From Loripinus fragilis (Eukaryota > Mollusca > Bivalvia > Lucinida > Lucinidae): a DNA stretch of 64,000 nt. The position numbers were made by a program, and so were the translations under genes. Under the pieces are notes generated by a model that was not told where the DNA came from, did not search any database, and saw only the letters and a program-made list of their open reading frames with translations. The first letter of the stretch is position 1; each line of letters begins with the position of its first letter. The stretch spans positions 57,109,172 through 57,173,171 of the forward strand of contig OZ026517.1 in the NCBI GenBank assembly GCA_964019695.1, read 5' to 3'. Of the stretch, positions 32,649 through 44,849 are shown in pieces.

Positions 32649-32662
32649 TCCTTCAGTGACAC

Positions 32663-33570
32663 TGATAGTTCATGTTTATGAGATTGTTGGTACTTACTAT
32701 ATAGAGAATTTTACGAGAGTTATAATGTTTGATTGAGTTGGGGCAAAGCGATGAAAAGCGAGGCTTGCTGAGCATTTTATTGCTTTTTCGCAACGGGTTG
32801 AAAAGATTCAATAATACAGGTGCATGAATGTTATCTAGATTTTATTTATCACGTGACGTTAAAATAAAAAATCGCATTTTTTGCATGCAAACGTCAAGAT
32901 TTTGCCATCTTTAAGGCAAAATTATAAAAGACGTCATTGTTTAACGTAACAAAATCATGTCAAACATTATTCTAATGCACTTGCGTTTGTAACGTGACGT
33001 TTGATTGGATAACGTCAAAAACTTGCGACAGTATAGGGGACCGGGAACTAATTATATCAACATATCCCATGAGTCGAGGCTATTATTTGGCAATGGATGC
33101 TTCTGATTGGATGATATTGCTGAAGTAACAAAAAATTCTCTCTAGCAGATGCAAAATTTATATTGTGTTTTCTGCACCAAAAAGTAAAAATAGTGATTTA
33201 TAGTATGAACCAGGACGGTGTTTTCCCAAAATATGTCAGCCATTACACAACATGCAATAGTTGAAAAAAGAGCGGGTGAAGGTATGTTTTTTGCTTTCAT
33301 TTACTCCTTTTTCATGTTTTGGCTTGAACTTGAGGAAAAAAAGGTGATGCCCCACATGTGTTGTGAGATGCATAATAAACTGTCAAAACTAGGGTTTCAC
33401 TATTGGGGTCTATGGGATAAATAATTTGTTCACGGTGCACTATATCCTGCGATATACTGTCGGAAATAGTTTGACGTCATCAATTACGAAACCCTTCATT
33501 TGGTGACGTAAGGTTCTATGCAGCAGGCAACGCTCCAATTTGAAATCAAACTGCAGAAGTGCATTACAAT
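32663..33570. other. Intergenic with old repeat scraps
   Basis: No gene. 32740-32835 contains an inverted relative of the 5390-5455 repeat. 33440-33475 has a scrap (GATATACTGTCGGAAAT) of the palindromic MITE that follows. Confidence 0.45.
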
Positions 33571-33744
33571 GGGGATAACCATATTCAAAATTTTCATTTG
33601 GGGAGGTATACCGTCGGATATACATTCGGAAATCACGTTTTACGTCTCCGCTCGCGCGTCGCCGTAAAACTAAATTTCCGACCGTATATCCGACGATACA
33701 ATGTATACCTTCCCAGATGAAAATTTTGAATACAGTTATCCCCT
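33571..33744. mobile_element. Palindromic MITE, family copy 2
   Basis: GGGGATAACCATATTCAAAA...AATTTCCGACCGTATATCCG...ATACAGTTATCCCC. Same family as 30459-30621, in the opposite relative orientation. Confidence 0.85.
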
Positions 33745-34123
33745 AAATATACTTGCCTAAAAGTAGAACAACAATCAAAGTCAACACAAATAGATACTTT
33801 AACATCCGTGGTGTCAAGCGTTTGTGTCCTCCATGAGTCATCAACTGCATCTTGACAATGCCTAAAACTACACTAAAAATATAAAACGGTACAGAAAAAG
33901 AGGCTGTTTTACATAGAGGATCTTACATGAGTGCACATGTTTTATTGAATTTATTAAACGAGTTAAGGAAAAGAGATCAAATGCGAGGTTTGCCGAGCAT
34001 TTTATAATTTTTCGCAACGAGTTTGATCAATTCAATAGTACAGGAGCACGAATGTTAGTTTTAATTTATCATATGACAATTAAACTATATTGAAATCGTA
34101 TTTATGGCGTGGAAACGTTAGGG
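33745..34123. other. Intergenic, repeat scrap
   Basis: No gene. 33905-34060 (GTGCACATGTTTTATTGAAT; GCGAGGTTTGCCGAGCATTT) belongs to the dispersed family also seen near 16715, 13310 and 32740. Confidence 0.5.
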
Positions 34124-36326
34124 TTTAAAATTATTGATACTCGTATTTCATTTTACTCTCGTAATACACATCTTTTGCCCCCTAAACCTAAATCTTCTTT
34201 TCGTCATCTTAAACCAGGTATCCAGGATTTCCATTTGAACTATGTTTTGGTTCCAGCAAATAAAGCTGCTAATAATGTTGTAGTTGTTTGACGATTGTAT
34301 TATATTAATACTCTTAAGCGTGAGTTTGTTGACACTAATGCCTATAAACTGCAGCCTTCTTAAAGTGAGAGGGTGATTGTTGATGGGCATGGTTGTCATA
34401 CAGCCCGACATTTTGGTGTCAAAGCTAAAGCAAATCAAGACAAGGTTCCTACGTTGTACTGGTTACCTAAACTCCATAAAAAAAACTATAAAGCAAGATT
34501 TATTGCTTATTCTAGTTCTTGTACGTCAACAGAACTTTCTAAATTGTTAACCTCGTGTCTTACAGCTGTTAAAAAACATGTTATCAAATATTGTGAAAAG
34601 GTATATGTGAGATCCGGTAAAAAACTATTTTGGTCTATTAAAAATTCAGGTGAAATTTTAGATAAACTTAAAGCTAGAGATTTCAATGCGACCAGTTTGT
34701 CTACTTATGAATTTTCTACTCTTTACACTACTTTACCTCATAATTTAATTAAAGATAAACTTATTGATCTTATTGAAAGAACCTTCCAGAGAGAAGGCTC
34801 TCTTTACCTTGCATGTAATGACAGAAACGCATTTTTTACTTCAGAAAAACCTAAAAAAAATATGCATGGTCGTGTCAAAATGTATGTGATGCGCTGACCT
34901 TTTTGTTGGACAACATTTTTTTTCGATTTGGCACCAAGCTCTATAGACAAGTAGTTGGGATTCCTATTGGCACTAATTGTGCTCCCCTGGTTGCAGATTT
35001 ATTCCTGTTTTGTTATGAGAGGGACTTTATGATGTCTCTTTCTGATGATAAGCAGGCTGATGTTATTGATGAGTTTAACACTACTTCCAGGTATTTGGAC
35101 GATATTTTAAATATAAATAATGTTTATTTTGACAATATGGTAAGTCAAATATACCCTTCAGAGCTCCAACTAAATAAAGCCAATGCCTCTGATACCGAAG
35201 CCGCATTTTTTTACTTGCATTTGTCAATTTCTAATGATATTGTTTCTACCAAAATTTATGATAAACGTGACCCCTTTGATTTTGAAATTGTCAATTTCCC
35301 ATTTTTAGATGGTGATGTTCCTCGTTCCACATCCTATGGAGTCTATATCTCTCAACTCATTCGTTTTGCTAGAGCATATAGCTATGTTGCTGACTTCAAC
35401 ACTCACAATAAATTGTTAACTCAGAAACTTCTTAAACAAGGCTATCGGTATCATAAACTTCACAAAACTTTCAAAATTTTATAGACGATACTATGATTTG
35501 ATTTCTAAATTCCAAGTTGGACTTAAATCTCTCTTGCGCCAAGGACTTTCGGAACCTGATTTCTATGGTGACCTGGTGTATAAATTAAAGAAGATTGTTG
35601 GTTCTAATAATTTTTCAGCGCAGTTCATTAAAATAATTTCCCATTATAAAAAGATTGGCTATAACATTAATGTATTGCAACAGACTGCATGCTTGGTAGT
35701 CAACCCATCACGGTTGGCAACTTTGCTTTCCTCTTTAATTGCACACCGGTGGGTCGGACTTCAGACGCTTCGATGGTTCCTACGTAAAGACTTATCTACT
35801 GATGAGATGGTAGGGGCCTTATGCTTTGGCTGTTTGTCGGGCCTACCGGGGTTTACCTGTTGTTGAATTTCTTTTGCTCCGGTATTCAGTTTTATTTACT
35901 GTTGAGTCCTTATCTTTGCTTTATCTCCTTGTTATATCTTGATTTATATGTTTTAGGAGATGATGCATTGATAAGTTAGGGGTCTTTCATGCAAACCAAA
36001 TATCTATGTGTCTTGATCCACATCTGAATTAAGGGTGAGGTTGGCGCCGTTAAACCGGTTTAAGCCCTCCAGTTACATATTTTACTGACCGTTCCAAGGC
36101 GGTACTTCTTTTGTGGATCTTTTATGTTTTTGTTCTGTCTTGTGTTTGCTATGTCTTTGTGCGCGTCTGTTTATATTTGCATTGTGGTCACCTGCTGGGA
36201 AAGGGCTGACCTCTTGGCTCTCGTTTGTGGTGTCTACTGTGAGTTTGTCACTTTCCCATTGGTATCCTGAGTCAGGTGTGGTACTTGATTGTATCGATTC
36301 CTGATCTTTGCACCCTTACATACTTT
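34124..36326 (+). pseudogene. Naiad PLE copy A: reverse transcriptase and 3' UTR, 5'-truncated
   Basis: Homology to copy B starts at 34124, inside the region before RT motif 1, and ends at 36326. The RT has VLVPANKAANNVVVV, an in-frame TGA at 34289-34291, then RLYYINTLKREF. Further blocks are VPTLYWLPKLH, the motif A region STYEFSTLYTTLPHNLIK, YRQVVGIPIGTNCAPLVADL (motif B) and RYLDDIL (motif C). Lesions are a TAA at 34364-34366 (copy B reads Leu), a one-base loss near 34855-34862 shifting frame, the motif A catalytic Asp changed to Glu, and a further shift near 35480. The TGA differs from the other lesions because copy B has it too. The 3' UTR starts at about 35866. RNA-directed DNA synthesis is lost in this copy. 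Confidence 0.88.
35955..36020 (+). promoter_or_regulatory. SECIS-like stem-loop in the 3' UTR of Naiad copy A
   Basis: GGAG-ATGA, then arm TGCATTGAT, then AAG at the start of a ~29-base apical region, then arm ATCTATGTG, then TCTTGATCC. The arms pair in 8 of 9 positions with wobbles. ATGA/TGAT and the AA are the SECIS core features. The three bases between the 3' arm and TGAT are atypical and need folding software. Confidence 0.5.
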
Positions 36327-36433
36327 CAAACAGCTTCGCGTAACGATTTCCCATGCAAGAATAAAGGTTTAATGCGCATGAGGCGTTATTTCACTCTCAG
36401 ACGCGACGTCGTTATATGATATAACTTTCAGCA
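36327..36433. repeat. Scrap of the 6.2-kb inverted-repeat family
   Basis: CAAACAGCTTCGCGTAACGA and CCCATGCAAGAATA are the inverted match of 6178-6215, directly abutting the 3' end of Naiad copy A. Confidence 0.6.
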
Positions 36434-36646
36434 TTCGAGCAGTGACTAAGTGGTAGAGTGCTTGACTCGAAGTCGAGAGGCCGCGAGTTCGAGCCTCACC
36501 GGCGTCACTGCGTTGTGGTCCTTGAGCAAGACACACTTATCCTAGCTAAATACTGATTCAACCCAAGAATACCCGAGCCAGGTTAACTGAAAGATTGTTG
36601 ATGGGACGTATAGAATCAAATCAAACAAACAAATCAAACAAAATTA
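36434..36646 (+). repeat. tRNA-derived SINE, copy 4
   Basis: Same family as 30096-30294: A box CTAAGTGGTAGAGTGC, B box GAGTTCGAGCC, body CACTGCGTTGTGGTCC, and a tail of CAAA repeats. Confidence 0.88.
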
Positions 36647-36961
36647 CATGCTTTCAGCCGGGGCATAGAAACTAACATTTTGTTGATTGCGCCCAAGAGA
36701 TACTACAGCCTTCGCCCTCCACGCAGGCTGATCCGTGTCTTTACTTTGCGTTTGAATGCTTTGATCAGAATCCGTGGATCCACAGGCGAATTTGAGTTCT
36801 CGTCGAGCGGATATACCAAGTTGTACCGTTATCTGCGCTCCGGAACATTCAGTATATTTATCAGTGAGTTTAACCCTTAAAGCGCCATGAAAAGAAGCAT
36901 CTGAAAATGTCGTCTGCTGAAGTCGTCTGCTGCAAATAATGCCTAACAATACTGACGAATT

Positions 36962-37032
36962 AAGTATAGTAGCAAACAGCGTGGACCCAGAACAGACTGC
37001 CCCTATAGAAGCAGTCTGATCTGGGTCCACAC
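36962..37032. repeat. Hairpin repeat, sister of 15398-15453
   Basis: GTGGACCCAGAACAGACTGC pairs with GCAGTCTGATCTGGGTCCAC around a short loop (CCCTATAGAA). Confidence 0.85.
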
Positions 37033-37121
37033 CGTTTGCCATATAGGTTTCTTAAACATTTCAGCAGACGAGAAAAGCAGGCGACTTTTGTTGCGATTGG
37101 CGCATTAAGGGCTAAGGTGAA

Positions 37122-37208
37122 CATGGAGTATTATTGAACAGGAAACGTCATATTGACCGACACGGAGCGGAGGTCAATATGGTTTTTACTGTTCAATAAC
37201 ACTCCATG
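37122..37208. mobile_element. 87-bp palindromic foldback
   Basis: CATGGAGTATTATTGAACAG...CATATTGACC pairs with GGTCAATATG...CTGTTCAATAACACTCCATG. Confidence 0.85.
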
Positions 37209-38722
37209 CCTACCTAAACATAAGTCAACATTGTTTTAGTATGCAAACGTATGTTTTGCATTTCCTGCCATTTACTGCCATTTTAGGCTTCTAAAAACCA
37301 TTGACTTTACGGGTACGCACCACTAAATATAGACAAAGTTTGGTCCCGCCTTTTGTGGGGAGAGCATTAGGTTAACATCATAAGATAGATGACGTCATCT
37401 GTCAATCATGCATGTTCATCATTTTGTAGTATAAAAACAGACCAACCAATGTCAGTTACTAATAGGCATATTTGATTATTTTATAGGGAGATAGGGTTGG
37501 TTTTACTAACTGACCCCCAAGGTAGAAAAAATGCCAAATTTTCAGGTACGATGTGGTGGTTGTCAGACCTCATCCAATATGGAAGCCCCCTGACCAGGGA
37601 AACATATGATTGTTTTTTATATGAAATTGATGGGATAGAATGGCTGTTTAAAATAAGACAGGTTTGTAAAGCTTTGTATGTACAGTTTTTTAATAAAGTT
37701 TGCGAAACGTTAACATTGTCGTCTATGGAAATTTAAAAGAGAAGTGCAACCTTACGGATGGATCATGTGAAATTACTTGACGTTCTGACATCACTTCCCG
37801 TAAGCCATGCACTATTAACTCATGTTGTGTGCTTTGCAACGTCACGTCCGGCAAACCATGAAATATGTAGTAATAGGCACCTGAGCCGATTAGAAGATGA
37901 TTATTTATACATGTAGATTAAATAATAAAACTTTTTGTGACTGTCTCACTTTCTTATGTCGTCCTAGTATGCTCGTATATCACAACACGACGTCAGAGTA
38001 AGCCACTATAGGCCTGCGAGAGAAACGCCATTTGAATAAGCCTAAGATTGTAGGCTTTGTCGAACCGCAAATCTCACACTTCGCAAATTTCACACCGTGA
38101 AAAAATGATACCAATTCCTCACAGCGTGTGAAAATTGGTACCAATACGTCATGTATTTCATACCAATATTTCACATTTTGTGAAAAATGCGCACGCACTG
38201 AAATTATATGTAGCATACATGCGTATTCTTCACATTGATTAATCCCCCCCCCACCCCCGATCTACTGCATTTTGAATTCGATTCCAATTCTTCACATGCA
38301 TGACATTATTTTATAACTGGCGCGGTTCTAACAGGTTACAGGTAAATTTCATAACTTTTACAGTTGAAATATCTGGGACAGGAGTTAGAATATTCAAATG
38401 CAAATCAACTATATGAGTCGCGTGCGAGAAAACGTTTCTTTGGAGTTCATGTTCAAGATTCGCCAGCTTGTGGCCATGTAGATACAGAAACAAACACTAG
38501 TCTTTCAATTTTGGATTGAGAATCTTTGGAGGCTTTATAATCAGTGCAGAAAGATTTTCAATCAGTGTAGCAAAGATAGGCACTGATCCACCTGTGTAGT
38601 TGCAGGACTTATCTGCGCCTTTTAGCATATGCAAAAATAAGATTTTCTCATAATACAGCTTGTATAGCTAGAATCAGCGTTCCCTCAATTTTATATATCT
38701 TTGAATGGTGGATCCTGTTTTT
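37209..38722. other. Intergenic, no gene seen
   Basis: No supported gene. The 79-codon open stretch at 37497-37736 has no recognisable motif or splice context. 38060-38200 has short inverted TTCACAC / GTGTGAA and GGTACCAAT repeats. Confidence 0.45.
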
Positions 38723-39407
38723 AGCTCACATTGTAGTCATAGGATGTTCCTCGTACGCTTGTCCGTCTACTGTTAACAATATCTTCCTCCTAAACCACTG
38801 GGAGGAATTTTCACCAATCTTCACTCCAATTTGATCGATCCCCTTTCAGAGTTAGTTAAAAATGTCCACTGTATAAAGAAATCCGGTTGCCATGGCAACC
38901 AACGGGAAACACTATAAAGTCTTGTCAAAACTTCTGGTCAGATTTCAAAATAGTTTGGTAAAAATGGTCCTTGGGACACCCTCTACCAAAATTGTTCAAT
39001 TTTTTTTGATCGGTTTAAAAAAATGGCCAAGAGGTGGCGTGGCCCGTTTTTCCTATGGCAGTATTGGTGTTTTTTTTTAATCTGAAATCGCAAGGCCTAG
39101 TAAGGAAGACAACAGTTCTTGTCTGAAATCAATTGATCTAGAGCCTTGATATTTGGTGTGTAGCCTCAACTAGCGAACCTTTACCATGTTTGTTCACAAT
39201 ATGACCATGGGTCCCGCCCAGAGTGTCAACATCCTGTTAATTTTGTCAACATAATTAATAGACACTTTTCCATGTAAAGCTTTTTAATGAAACTGCTGAT
39301 CTATAAAACATCATAGCTGGGATTTGGGAGGAGCTATGATTAGCTATTACCCTTATAAACAGCCATATTCAGGCGAGTGACCCCTGGCCCAAAGGTTCTC
39401 TTGTTTC
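38723..39407 (+). repeat. Bivalve-type dispersed repeat (AGCTCA...GGCGAGTGACC)
   Basis: Begins AGCTCACATTG and ends GGCGAGTGACCCCTGGCCC...CTCTTG, with internal GTCCGTC, CTCCTAAACCACTG, GGTTGCCATGGCAACC and AGCCTTGATATTTGGTGTGT. I know this kind of module from many bivalve genomes, with ends forming AGCTCACCTG/CAGGTGAGC inverted repeats. No coding capacity and no known mechanism. Confidence 0.6.
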
Positions 39408-39674
39408 TATATGATGAATCGTGTTCCTGAGAGGAATATTGATTTGGCCTGTGTCATCTGTTACAAAATCATGTCAACTCTGTCATTCAAAATTATGAAG
39501 GAAAACACTCAAACGTTATGTAGAATATTTCATGAATTAGTTTTGCGGTGCTTAGGGACCTATTTAATTTCAGTATACAGTTATTCTTTAACAAAAACAG
39601 CATTCTAATATTGTTTTGAAAAAAGTTCTAACGTATCATTTCTTATGCTTTATATCCTTAAATCATCAGATTGT
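39408..39674. other. Intergenic, no gene seen
   Basis: No feature beyond short chance reading frames. Confidence 0.4.
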
Positions 39675-40035
39675 ATTTCAACGCACATATACCACACCTT
39701 GCACAGGACACCAAATGGTCAATCGAAAAAATACAAGAAATCGTCGCTTACAAGAAAGCCAAGAGGTCAGCCGTTTCCCAACAGGTGACCACAAGGCTGC
39801 AAGAAATAGACATTGCAGAATGGCACAGATAAACACAAATGATATAAAAAAAAAATCCACAATAGAAGTACCAACTTAGAACGGTCAGAGGGAAAATTAC
39901 TAAACGGCTTAAACTAGTTTCATGGTACCGACCTTACCCTTTATTCTGAGACATTTATGTTTGGTTTGAATGAAAAATCCCTAACTCATCCAAGAATTAT
40001 CTCCTTGTACATATAAATCAAGAAATAACAAGAAA
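39675..40035 (-). mobile_element. Naiad 3'-UTR fragment, minus strand
   Basis: Reverse complement of the Naiad 3' UTR, diverged: GGTGACCACAAGG, GCCAAGAGGTCAGCC, AGAAGTACCAACTTAGAACG, GAAAAATCCCTAACTCATCC. The SECIS-like core is mutated. Confidence 0.7.
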
Positions 40036-40283
40036 ATTATAACTGTTACATGTTCTATAACATGTTTTATCAGTTACCTCTCATATTAAATACTTTGTTC
40101 CACATTGCCTGATAAACGTTGTCTATCTCACGGCATGTGCCTTTATCAGGTCATGATGACGTTGCACTTTTTGAATGACGTCGCCTATGACGCTGAATCA
40201 ACGAAAAATCGACAATTACTCCATGATCGCTAGTTTGGAGATTGAAACAATGGGTAAACTGATAAAAAAAATACCAGGTTTGC
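40036..40283. other. Intergenic, no gene seen
   Basis: Non-coding link to the foldback at 40284. Confidence 0.4.
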
Positions 40284-40390
40284 GTCTTTTGATATCAAGT
40301 TTACCAGGCGCGGCTTTTAGAAGGCATGTTGAATCGCGAAGTCAACAAGCATTCTCAAAGCCTTGTCTGGTAAACTTGATATCAAAAGAC
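40284..40390. mobile_element. 107-bp palindromic foldback
   Basis: GTCTTTTGATATCAAGTTTA...GGCTTT...GTTGA pairs with TCAAC...AAAGCC...TAAACTTGATATCAAAAGAC. Confidence 0.85.
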
Positions 40391-40716
40391 ACTCACCAAG
40401 TATTCTATATATAAGGTGAAGCTCGTATACGTTTATGATTGATAGAAGGTAAATCAAAAGATGGTTAATGGTTTGAGTAACATGAAATGAACATGATTGG
40501 CAATGCCATCGAATTATCATAAAAAAACTACATAAAAACAAGAATTATCGAATTATCAAACATTTGCAAATGACATTAAGTTTCACTCTAAAACATTTTG
40601 GAACATATCTTATACGCAGTAAAATTAAAACTGCCTCCCCCTAATTTGCCTTAACGATATGGACTTGTCTGACTTTTGATGCATTAAATTTCAAAACCAG
40701 ACTATACCCGTGCTTA

Positions 40717-40718
<2 letters not shown>

Positions 40719-40765
<47 letters not shown>

Positions 40766-40766
40766 T
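40719..40766 (+). repeat. (AAT)n microsatellite
   Basis: About 15 clean AAT units. Confidence 0.97.
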
Positions 40767-43630
40767 AAAGTATTTATGTTTTAGATTTCTTCTGTTTGTG
40801 GGTCCTGCTAACAAGACAGATATGTGGGTCTTCGTCATTAAACATTTAATTTCTTATATCTCGCAATCAGTTGTATGACACCAAAGTCAACTTTGAAAAA
40901 AAGAAACCTTTGATTCATACATATCGACAGGAGGCTTATGTTTAAACATGGAATGGCATGAAGCAATAGAGTAAAAGGGTATTAAGAGTTGTGATTGGCA
41001 TGTTTATCTATTTATTTATTTATTTATCATTTATTTATTTATTTTTTATCTTTTTATAAGTGAAGTTCATAGTCCCTTCGCTAAGAGGTCAGAAGTTGAT
41101 CTCTATGTGACTGGGTAGTGATCATAGAGAAACTTAAAGACACAACTCCAAAATTAGCACTTCCTCTCCTTGCTCCACTACACTCCATGGTTTACAAAAT
41201 GCATACAAATGCATGACAAGAAGACACCGACTTCTTTAAAAAAAATCAGCAGTGGGCTGCATTTGTTGCTTGGATGCTTAGACTTCCCATGGGAAAAACT
41301 TCCATTAAAAATATCTCTGTTATGAAAAATCAGTACTTATAATCTCCAGTCTTTTATGGAATAAATACTTATCCGTGGGGAAAGAAAGCTCAACTTCTTA
41401 ACTCAAAAGTTTATGACTTCAAAAATACTATCCCATACTATCCCTCCCTTTAAATACGCAGAAATCCAACCCCAGTTATGCATTTGCCAGTGACAAAAAA
41501 TATACTAGCATGACGGTGATCTGCTGGACAAACCGATTCAATGAACTATTTCCCGCGTTTCGCCAAAACCGTAAATGATTAATCTTTCTTGGGTAATCTT
41601 TTCTGCTAATTCATGTTCTCTGCCTGTAGGCCCATACTGTCGTTCTTTTTGTTGGTTTATGTGTTTTACATTTTCTTGCCTCTATTTTCTAATACAATGA
41701 AAAGTTCGAATCTGTTTCATATGGTGGCACGAAATAATTTAACCTCGCTCACTGATAAATATAGAATGATTGACGTCACACAATGATTGATGGAATATTA
41801 GATATAAGCGGGGACAATATATAATACTTATTTGAGAATTTCGTAGTCTGTGAACACTTTCTTTGAATTCCTATTTATAGTTATGATTTTATAAATAAGT
41901 ACGTCCCAGAAAAGGAGACAAAACAAAAATAAAGACTCAACAGTACATACAACTCTATGACTATGTTGTCCAAATACCTCCCAACAAGCTTTGACATATG
42001 GTTTGGGAGCAAATGCTGTACAAAGAGATTCAAGATAGCGGCCATGGCTGCAATCTAGGATATAAAACGGAATCGTTTTTGCAATTAAAACCTTCCATAA
42101 TGCCTGAGTGCATCAAGCAAAGTTTCAGTATAAGTTCAGAAGATAATGTTTGGGAGGAATTGGCACTAAGAGGATTTCAAAATTCCTGTCACTGTGGGCA
42201 TCTTGGATATTGTAATGTAATGCAGCAGTTAAGGCAAATCAATCGAAAAACTTCGACTCAGTTGGTGAATCAACCTCGGATGAATGTAAGGCAGAGTACT
42301 GTGTATGAAAAAGCTCCATTCTATTAGCCGGAAATGGTATAAGATAAAATAGCACTAAAGCATGTGGATCCGGTCCTGTTAAATTCCATTATTTTGACTG
42401 CCCGAAACGGTTTATCAACAAACTAAATAAAAGTTTATGATTTTTCAAAAATATCGCTAAAACGATATTTTATTGAAAAAAAAAAAACATAAACTTCATG
42501 TACAATCATTTGTTTTGCTGCAAAACACTTCTTATTTGACAGCATGGTTTCTGTTACGTCAGCGTCACGTTATATAACGTCAACGCCACGTTAATTAAGT
42601 AGATCCTCGATGTACTTCCGAGGTATGATTCCACGCAATTTCACGGTATTGGCCGAGGCAGTTCCGATTGATAGCAAGTATGAGTCTCCATGTTGTCCCA
42701 ATGCCTCCGCCAAAGTTTCAACACAATCTGAAATCTAGTTTGGAATGGGAGATTAATTGAAGATTTTCAAGATGACCACAATTTGTTATCAATTCTGAAT
42801 ATACATGTTGCCATTGCACCTTCATACAAGTTTCGGTTCAATGCGACATATGATATGGGCCTCATCGCGACAAAACCTGTCTTTGGGGTTTCCGACAAAG
42901 CCAGACTAAAACCAGTCTCCTCAGCTACATAGACTAGCTAGAAAACTGAAATTTCACTTGTAGCAAGCTTAGATATGGTACTTTACAAAACGCGATTAAC
43001 AAAGGCGCTGATCAGACTGCGCGGGTGTGCAGGCTGGTCTGCGCCTGTAATGTTCGCAACACCCCGAAGACAGGTTTTCTCGCGTCGAGGCCCAATTATG
43101 GAAGTATTGCTTGAAAAATTCAGGGGCGGCCTTCTAGAATATCGAAGCCAATCGATTTTATCAATTTTAAATGTTCAAATTACTATGATGCCATCTACCA
43201 AGTTTCAGCACTCGTTGTACGGAAATAACATTTGAAGAATTTCAGGATGTCATCATTGCGGCCAATATCGATATTGGCATGAAGAAAAAAATCTGACTAA
43301 ACGTTTTGCCATGGTGGTTACAAATCCTGTTTCCCCTGATTTCTCAAAGCAAACAAAGTTTCATTTGAGTTGGACATATTGTTTGGGAAATTTCTTTCGA
43401 AGAACCTAAATGTGGCTAGCATTATGGTAATTTCGCATATCAGAACAAGAATAGTTTAGCAAATATGTATCTGCATGTTAACTTGATGCTTCGCATATCA
43501 AACTTATATATTCTTCTGGGAGAGATGTCGAATATATATAGTCATGATAGACAGGCAGACCGATGGACAGATCAATAACGTGCAACATGTCATACATTAA
43601 TGTTTGACATGGATCAGCTCCAGATGTACT
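40767..43630. other. Gene-free repeat-derived stretch
   Basis: Contains a (TTTA)n run at 41007-41041. 42995-43095 is a dispersed motif block (GATCAGACTGCGCGGGTGTG; CCCCGAAGACAGGTTTTCTC) that recurs inverted at 55760-55860 and in part at 55965-55995 and 45605-45675. The 109-codon open stretch at 41998-42327 shows no family motif. Confidence 0.5.
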
Positions 43631-43838
43631 AGGGTAAAGTCAGGTAATTTCGTACATCGGGTAAACTCGGACATACATTTGCACACAGTGGAAATCCAGA
43701 AGAGACGGTTCCTTATTAGCTATCTAATCAGGATTTTCACTGTTTGCTTAGTTTATTTTTTATTCCAATAATTGTAATATAAACAAACAAGGTTGCTGTC
43801 CAAATTTGCCTGATGTCCGAAGTTAACTGACTTTACCT
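43631..43838. mobile_element. MITE, about 208 bp
   Basis: AGGGTAAAGTCAGGTAATTT and, inverted, AGGTAAAGTCAGTTAACTTC, both followed by CGNACATC. No coding capacity. Confidence 0.75.
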
Positions 43839-44499
43839 GAGCAAGTTTCGAACTACGCAAAGGAGTGTGATTCCCATCTATTTTACTTTCTCAGTGTATC
43901 AAGTGTGTGCCTTACCAAACCGTGTGATTCGTATCAGCGTCTTCTGTTGCCCTTTTTCTCTCTAAAGCACAATAAGCCTGTACTCAATCTGTCGTAAACT
44001 GATTCTTATTTACTAAAGGTAATTTCCAAAATAAAAATATCAGTCTTAGATTGAATTAATAAGTTGATTATCAAGAACTTGCAAAGGTGTAATTCCTGCC
44101 AAATCGCAGCAGCAAACATTGCACGCCTTTTCATACGAACTATGTGTTTTAGCTCCCCAATGACAGAATGATCGTGATCTGTCGTTAATTCCGTGTACTC
44201 TGCAGCAAGTGCCATTTCTAAAGTCTTATCAAAACATCAACGACAAAAAAGTGTTACATACCTTAAATCGAAAGTAAAGTGTCATACAAATGTGAGATAA
44301 GCGGCTGTGCGTCACGTATTTGACCATCCTGGTGATGCCAAACGGTGATCCATGGGACGGATTTGTCTATCCCACCCTCACACTCATGATGATTTTTTCT
44401 ACTATTCATTCTTAAATAGTATTCGACAGAGAAAAAATTCAGTGGATCGATGGTTTTGTTTGTTGCTTTACGTCCCAATCAACATATATGGCCATAGAT
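43839..44499. other. Intergenic, no gene seen
   Basis: No supported feature. Confidence 0.4.
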
Positions 44500-44713
44500 G
44501 GGCGGACGGACGGATAGGTGGATGGCTAGCTTGTTGGATGGATGGCTGGATGGCTGGATGGCTGGATGGATGGATGGATGGATAGATGGATCGATCGATC
44601 GATGGATGGATGGATCGATTGATGGATCGATGGATGGATGTCAATTATTCAAAGTATTGGCTCACAGATACTAAGAGTGTGCTGCAATGTAGAGCTGTAC
44701 AGAACACACACAC

Positions 44714-44803
<90 letters not shown>
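44500..44803 (+). repeat. Compound microsatellites: GGAT/GATC then (CA)n(GA)n
   Basis: Imperfect GGAT/GATC repeats at about 44500-44640, then a CA run at about 44705-44790 ending in GA units. The His/Thr- and Cys/Val-rich reading frames here are artefacts. Confidence 0.95.
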
Positions 44804-44849
44804 GGGTTTGCGTTAAAAGTAGCTATGGTGAAAAATGTATTGTAATCTG

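Noticed and set aside
33218..33424. 68-codon frame with a hydrophobic segment
   Set aside because: Isolated and short, with no supporting features.
37497..37736. 79-codon open frame
   Set aside because: No motif, promoter or splice context; length expected by chance.
41998..42327. 109-codon open frame
   Set aside because: No recognisable domain, and the surroundings look repeat-derived.
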